From an uncultured Ruminococcus sp. (GTDB taxonomy: Bacteria; Bacillota; Clostridia; Oscillospirales; Acutalibacteraceae), in the NCBI GenBank assembly GCA_902773035.1, contig CACYDB010000132.1:1-10018 (forward strand): a stretch of DNA of 10,018 nt, read 5' to 3'. The notes beneath the pieces are model-generated. The model made no database searches and had not been told where the DNA came from. It saw only the letters and a program-made list of their open reading frames with translations. Shown in pieces: positions 7,146-10,018 of this stretch. Each line of letters opens with the position of its first letter. Position 1 is the first letter of the stretch. A program made the translations under genes and the position numbers.

Positions 7146-7174
7146 ATTATACTACAAAAGCGGGCGTTTGTGGG
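7146..7174 (-). promoter_or_regulatory. Probable promoter of the ABC-GldG-DUF4340 operon
   Basis: A perfect TATAAT lies at 7151-7146 on the minus strand. The hexamer 17 nt upstream (7174-7169, CCCACA) matches the -35 consensus poorly. Transcription would start near 7139, leaving a leader of about 28 nt that contains the ribosome binding site for the GTG start. A strong -10 with a weak -35, directly below a repeat array, suggests an activated promoter. The position is inferred from sequence alone. Confidence 0.6.
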
Positions 7175-7206
7175 GATTTTCAGAAAAATTTCAGATAAAT
7201 TTCACA
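7174..7206 (-). repeat. Three 11-bp direct repeats upstream of the operon promoter, candidate operator
   Basis: On the minus strand three contiguous 11-mers read TGTGAAATTTA (7206-7196), TCTGAAATTTT (7195-7185) and TCTGAAAATCC (7184-7174). TGAAA recurs at exactly 11-bp spacing, about one helical turn, so all copies face the same side of the DNA. The last copy abuts the presumed -35 region. This arrangement is typical of OmpR/PhoB-family response regulators, which bind direct repeats of about 11 bp upstream of weak -35 boxes. The regulator is not in the window. Confidence 0.55.
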
Positions 7207-7213
7207 TTTGGCG

Positions 7214-7242
7214 GAATAATAAGTTAAAACAGGGAGATAATA
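7214..7242 (+). promoter_or_regulatory. Candidate forespore-sigma (SigG/SigF-type) promoter of spoVAE
   Basis: GAATA (7214-7218) fits the SigG -35 pattern and, after 17 nt, GATAATA (7236-7242) matches the SigG -10 CATnnTA except at its first base. The overlapping 7233-7242 (GGAGATAATA) also fits the SigF -10 pattern GGnnAnAnTR, with a poorer -35. Transcription would begin near 7249, ahead of GGAGG at 7262-7266. spoVA genes are SigG-dependent in Bacillus subtilis. The region is AT-rich, so chance matches are possible. Confidence 0.45.
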
Positions 7243-7271
7243 GGCGGTAGATATTACTTTCGGAGGTTGCT

Positions 7272-7625
7272 ATGCAATATGTTGCGGCGTTCGCGGTAGG
7301 CGGACTTATCTGCGTTATCGGGCAGATACTTATTGACAAGACCTCGCTCACGCCCGCGAGAATTTTGACGGGCTTTGTGGTTGCGGGAGTTTTGCTTACA
7401 GCCGCGGGACTCTACAAGCCGCTTGTGGATTTTGCGGGGGCGGGAGCTACCGTGCCGATTTCAGGCTTCGGGTACCTTATGGCAGAGGGCGTGAAGAAGG
7501 CAGTGGATACGGACGGCGTTCTCGGGATCATAAGCGGAGGGCTTGAATCCTGCGCGGCAGGAGTCGCGGCGGCGATCATTTTCTCGTTTATCGCGGCGAT
7601 GATTTCGCGGCCTGACGGGAAATAG
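7272..7625 (+). CDS. spoVAE: Stage V sporulation protein AE (SpoVAE/SpoVAEb family)
   Basis: This small integral membrane protein of 117 residues is close to the usual family length of about 116. It shows the conserved VGGLICVIGQILID opening (9-22), LTPAR (26-30), GLYKPLVDFAGAGATVPISGFG near 46-67 and a C-terminal AAIIFSFIAAM helix. In Bacillus, SpoVA proteins sit in the forespore inner membrane and move dipicolinic acid into the developing spore and out on germination. The ATG follows GGAGG (7262-7266) by 5 nt. The usual partners spoVAC and spoVAD do not flank it: a divergent ABC operon is upstream and an ABC exporter begins 37 bp downstream. No terminator lies in that gap. Family assignment is firm from the motifs; whether this host sporulates cannot be told here. 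Confidence 0.93.
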   Translation: MQYVAAFAVGGLICVIGQILIDKTSLTPARILTGFVVAGVLLTAAGLYKPLVDFAGAGATVPISGFGYLMAEGVKKAVDTDGVLGIISGGLESCAAGVAAAIIFSFIAAMISRPDGK

Positions 7626-7627
7626 GG

Positions 7628-7656
7628 TTGATTAATGGCGGTAGCGGGTATATAAT
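7628..7656 (+). promoter_or_regulatory. Promoter of the ABC exporter pair, apparently leaderless
   Basis: TTGATT (7628-7633), a 17-nt spacer and a perfect TATAAT (7651-7656) occupy the 37-bp gap after spoVAE. With the usual 6 nt between -10 and start point, transcription would begin at 7663, the A of the exporter's ATG. No usable ribosome binding site fits between them: GAGGG (7657-7661) is only 1 nt from the ATG. Confidence 0.6.
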
Positions 7657-7662
7657 GAGGGT

Positions 7663-9369
7663 ATGTTTAAGCTCAGACGTTTTTTGAAGGATTACAAGCC
7701 GCAGCTTATTATCGGCCCGCTGTGCAAGCTTTTTGAGGCGGTGCTGGAGCTGTTTGTTCCGCTTGTAATGGCTCAGATAATCGACAACGGTATAATTAAA
7801 GGCGACGCTTCCTATGTGTATAAAATGGGAGGCGCGCTTGTTGTGCTCGGAGTTCTGGGACTTTCGTCGGCGCTGGTGTGTCAGTATATGGCGTCGTACA
7901 CCTCGCAGGGAGCGGGGACTAAGATTCGCGCGGCGCTTTTTGAGCATATCGGGACGCTCTCGCACAGGGAGCTTGACAGGCTGACTACGCCCGCGCTGAT
8001 TACGCGTATGACCTCGGATATAAACTACGTTCAGGCGAATATCGCGATGACTATGCGGCTTTTGCTGAGAGCGCCGTTTCTGATTATCGGCGCGCTTGTT
8101 ATGTCGTGCTTTATCGACTTGCAGATTTCGCTGATATTCTTCGGCGCGACGGCGGTTATCGGACTGATTTTATGGCTCGTTATGAGGGGCTCGCTTCCGT
8201 TTTACAAGAAAATTCAGGCGGGGCTCGACAGATTGTCGCTGCTCGCGAGGGAGAATCTCGGCGGCAACAGGGTTATCCGCGCGTTCTCTAAGCAGAGGGC
8301 TCAGAGAGACGCCTTTGACGATGAGGCTAAAAGGCTTGAGAAAACGACTGTCAGAGTCGGAAGGCTTTCGGCTCTGCTCAACCCCGCGACCTATGCGGTT
8401 ACATACATCGCGGTAATATTGATTTTGTGGTTCGGCGGGCAAAAGGTCGGCGGCGGAGAGCTGCTTTCGGGCGATATTGTCGCGCTGACGAGCTATATGA
8501 CGCAGATACTTCTCGCTATGATTGTGCTCGCGAATCTTGTCGTCCTGCTTTCAAAGGGCAGCGCCGGAGCCGCGAGAATCAATGAGGTGTTTGAAACCGA
8601 GCCGAGCGTTAAGGAGCTTTCAACGGTTGAGGTCAAGCCTGTTGAAAACGCTCCTAAGGTTGAGTTTAAGAACGTTGATTTTTCCTACGGCGACGGCGAC
8701 AGCGAGCTGCAGGGAATCAGCTTTAAGATCGAAAAGAATACGACCGCGGGAATAATCGGCACTACGGGCTCGGGAAAGAGTACGCTGCTGAGCCTGATTA
8801 TGCGGTATTATGATACGACTGACGGCACTGTTGAGGTTGACGGCGTTGACGTTAAAGAATATCCCTTTGAACAGCTCAGAGGGAAAATCGCCGTTGTTCC
8901 GCAGAAGGCGGTGCTGTTCAGCGGAACTGTGCGCTCGAATATGAAATGGCAGAAGCCTGACGCGAGTGACGACGAGATATGGAAGGCTCTGAAAACGGCT
9001 CAGGCGGATAAGTTTATTGACAGGCTTGATATGAGCGTGGCTCAGGGCGGTATGAACTTCTCGGGCGGTCAGCGACAGAGGCTGTGTATCGCGAGAGCGT
9101 TAGTCGGCGAGCCTGAGTTGATCATACTCGACGACAGCTTCTCGGCGCTCGATTTCGCGACTGAAAAGGCTCTGAGGTCGGAGCTTATGAAGAAAAAGGC
9201 GACCTTCATTATTGTTACGCAGAGGTGCTCGACGATTATGGGCGCCGATAAGATCCTGGTGCTTGAGGACGGATGTCTTGTAGGAGAGGGAACTCACGGG
9301 GAGCTTTATGAGAGCAATCCTACCTACCGCGAGATATGCCGTACTCAGTTGAAGGAGGCGGCGAGATGA
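7663..9369 (+). CDS. ABC exporter subunit with degenerate nucleotide-binding site (TMD-NBD half-transporter)
   Basis: This 568-residue half-transporter has a type I exporter membrane domain (about 1-300, six helices) fused to an ATPase domain (about 325-560). Visible motifs are Walker A GTTGSGKST (366-374), Q-loop Gln414 in VVPQKA, signature FSGGQRQR (466-473) and Walker B LIILDD (486-491). The residue after Walker B is Asp491 rather than the catalytic Glu, and the switch residue is Gln520 (IVTQR) instead of His. This pair of changes marks the degenerate half of heterodimeric pumps such as TM287/288, so it should work with the product of the next gene, whose ATG overlaps its stop (ATGA). Likely substrates are drugs, lipids or peptides, but sequence does not say which. 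The N-terminus MFKLRRFLKDYKP is normal for the family, so the start is sound despite the missing ribosome binding site; an in-frame TAG at 7642 rules out an earlier one. Confidence 0.93.
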   Translation: MFKLRRFLKDYKPQLIIGPLCKLFEAVLELFVPLVMAQIIDNGIIKGDASYVYKMGGALVVLGVLGLSSALVCQYMASYTSQGAGTKIRAALFEHIGTLSHRELDRLTTPALITRMTSDINYVQANIAMTMRLLLRAPFLIIGALVMSCFIDLQISLIFFGATAVIGLILWLVMRGSLPFYKKIQAGLDRLSLLARENLGGNRVIRAFSKQRAQRDAFDDEAKRLEKTTVRVGRLSALLNPATYAVTYIAVILILWFGGQKVGGGELLSGDIVALTSYMTQILLAMIVLANLVVLLSKGSAGAARINEVFETEPSVKELSTVEVKPVENAPKVEFKNVDFSYGDGDSELQGISFKIEKNTTAGIIGTTGSGKSTLLSLIMRYYDTTDGTVEVDGVDVKEYPFEQLRGKIAVVPQKAVLFSGTVRSNMKWQKPDASDDEIWKALKTAQADKFIDRLDMSVAQGGMNFSGGQRQRLCIARALVGEPELIILDDSFSALDFATEKALRSELMKKKATFIIVTQRCSTIMGADKILVLEDGCLVGEGTHGELYESNPTYREICRTQLKEAAR

Positions 9370-10018
9370 AGAATGCGTTAAAGATTCTGAAATATACTAA
9401 GCCGCATTTTCCGTGGCTGATACCCGCGGTAATCTGCGCGCTTGTCAGCGTTTCGCTTACATTATATATACCCGTGCTCGTCGGTGAGGCGATCGACTCT
9501 ATGCTCGGCATGGGCAAGGTCGATATGGCTCAGATCGGCGCGGTGGTTCTGAAAATCGGAATCTGCCTCGGGATAATCGTTGTTTTCCAGTGGCTTATGA
9601 CTCAGAGCGCCAATGTCGTCTCGGCGCGGACGGCGAGGGATATGCGTTCGGATATATTTAAGAAGTTCAACGAGGTAGAGCTGTCGTATATCGACAGCCA
9701 TCCGCACGGCGATCTGATAAGCAGAATAATCAACGACGTTGACGCGGTCAGCGACGGACTTACGCAGGTCATCCTGCAGTTTTTGTCGGGAATCGTGACG
9801 ATTATAGGCACGCTGGTGTTTATGCTTTCCATTAATATATGGATCGCGCTTGTGGTCGTGGTGCTGACGCCGCTGTCGGTACTGGTCGCCGCGGTCATAG
9901 GCAGAATGTGCGCGCGATCCTTCAGGGAACAGCAGGAGTTGCAGGGCGAAATCAGCTCCTACGTCGAGGAGATGGTCGGCAACCAGAAGGTTGTCAAGGC
10001 GTTCGCCTATGAGAGCAG
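9366..10018 (+). CDS. ABC exporter partner subunit, membrane domain (truncated at window end)
   Basis: The frame opens at ATG 9366 and stays open to the end of the window, giving 217 codons, all within the exporter membrane domain. Translation begins MKNALKILKYTKPHFPWLI and shows a first helix near 17-38, an extracytoplasmic IDSML segment, a second helix near 60-77, the ARDMRSDIFKKF segment (about 87-98), HPHGDLISRIINDVD (about 109-123) and the ending VEEMVGNQKVVKAFAYES. These are standard features of ABCB-type half-exporters, including the intracellular loop before the third helix. The gene overlaps the upstream subunit by 4 nt and has AAGGAGG (9352-9358) 7 nt before the ATG. The ATPase domain lies beyond the window, so whether it is the catalytically complete partner cannot be seen; I infer that it is. 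Confidence 0.92.
   Translation, partial: MKNALKILKYTKPHFPWLIPAVICALVSVSLTLYIPVLVGEAIDSMLGMGKVDMAQIGAVVLKIGICLGIIVVFQWLMTQSANVVSARTARDMRSDIFKKFNEVELSYIDSHPHGDLISRIINDVDAVSDGLTQVILQFLSGIVTIIGTLVFMLSINIWIALVVVVLTPLSVLVAAVIGRMCARSFREQQELQGEISSYVEEMVGNQKVVKAFAYES

Overview
The window looks like chromosomal DNA from a gut-type Clostridia/Oscillospirales bacterium close to Ruminococcus. The evidence is a roughly 50% GC composition, strong GGAGG-type ribosome binding sites, a SpoVAE-type sporulation protein, a secreted Ig-like protein with a lysine-rich C-terminal domain of the kind common in Ruminococcaceae, and a REP-like palindromic repeat. The genus is an inference; no rRNA or marker gene is present. 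There are no phage, IS, CRISPR, tRNA or rRNA features.

Layout. (1) Bases 1-1964, plus strand: the 3' part of an unrecognised protein, then a secreted protein with a signal peptide, two related Ig-like domains, a Thr/Pro/Glu linker and a basic C-terminal domain. (2) Bases 1965-2227: a convergent intergenic region with two hairpins sharing the same CCCGACGG/CCGTCGGG arm, and a REP-like double hairpin between them. (3) Bases 2228-7111, minus strand: a tight four-gene operon encoding an ABC ATPase, an ABC-2 permease, a GldG-like auxiliary protein and a DUF4340 protein. Junctions are 1-nt overlaps or an 11-nt gap, and a clear intrinsic terminator follows. (4) Bases 7112-7271: a divergent regulatory region. 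It holds a TATAAT promoter for the ABC operon, three 11-bp direct repeats just upstream of that promoter, and a candidate forespore-sigma promoter facing the other way. (5) Bases 7272-7625: a stand-alone spoVAE. (6) Bases 7663 to the end: two overlapping ABC exporter genes forming a probable heterodimeric pump; the second runs off the window.

How the genes fit together. The minus-strand operon encodes one membrane complex related to the GldA/GldF/GldG family plus DUF4340, which is widespread in non-gliding bacteria and has no settled substrate. The exporter pair looks like a TM287/288- or LmrCD-type pump: the first subunit carries a degenerate nucleotide-binding site (Asp for the catalytic Glu, Gln for the switch His), so its partner should supply the competent site.

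No wholly new system is evident. The points most worth following up are the helically phased repeat array before the ABC operon, the apparent leaderless promoter of the exporter pair, and the orphan spoVAE with its sporulation-type promoter.
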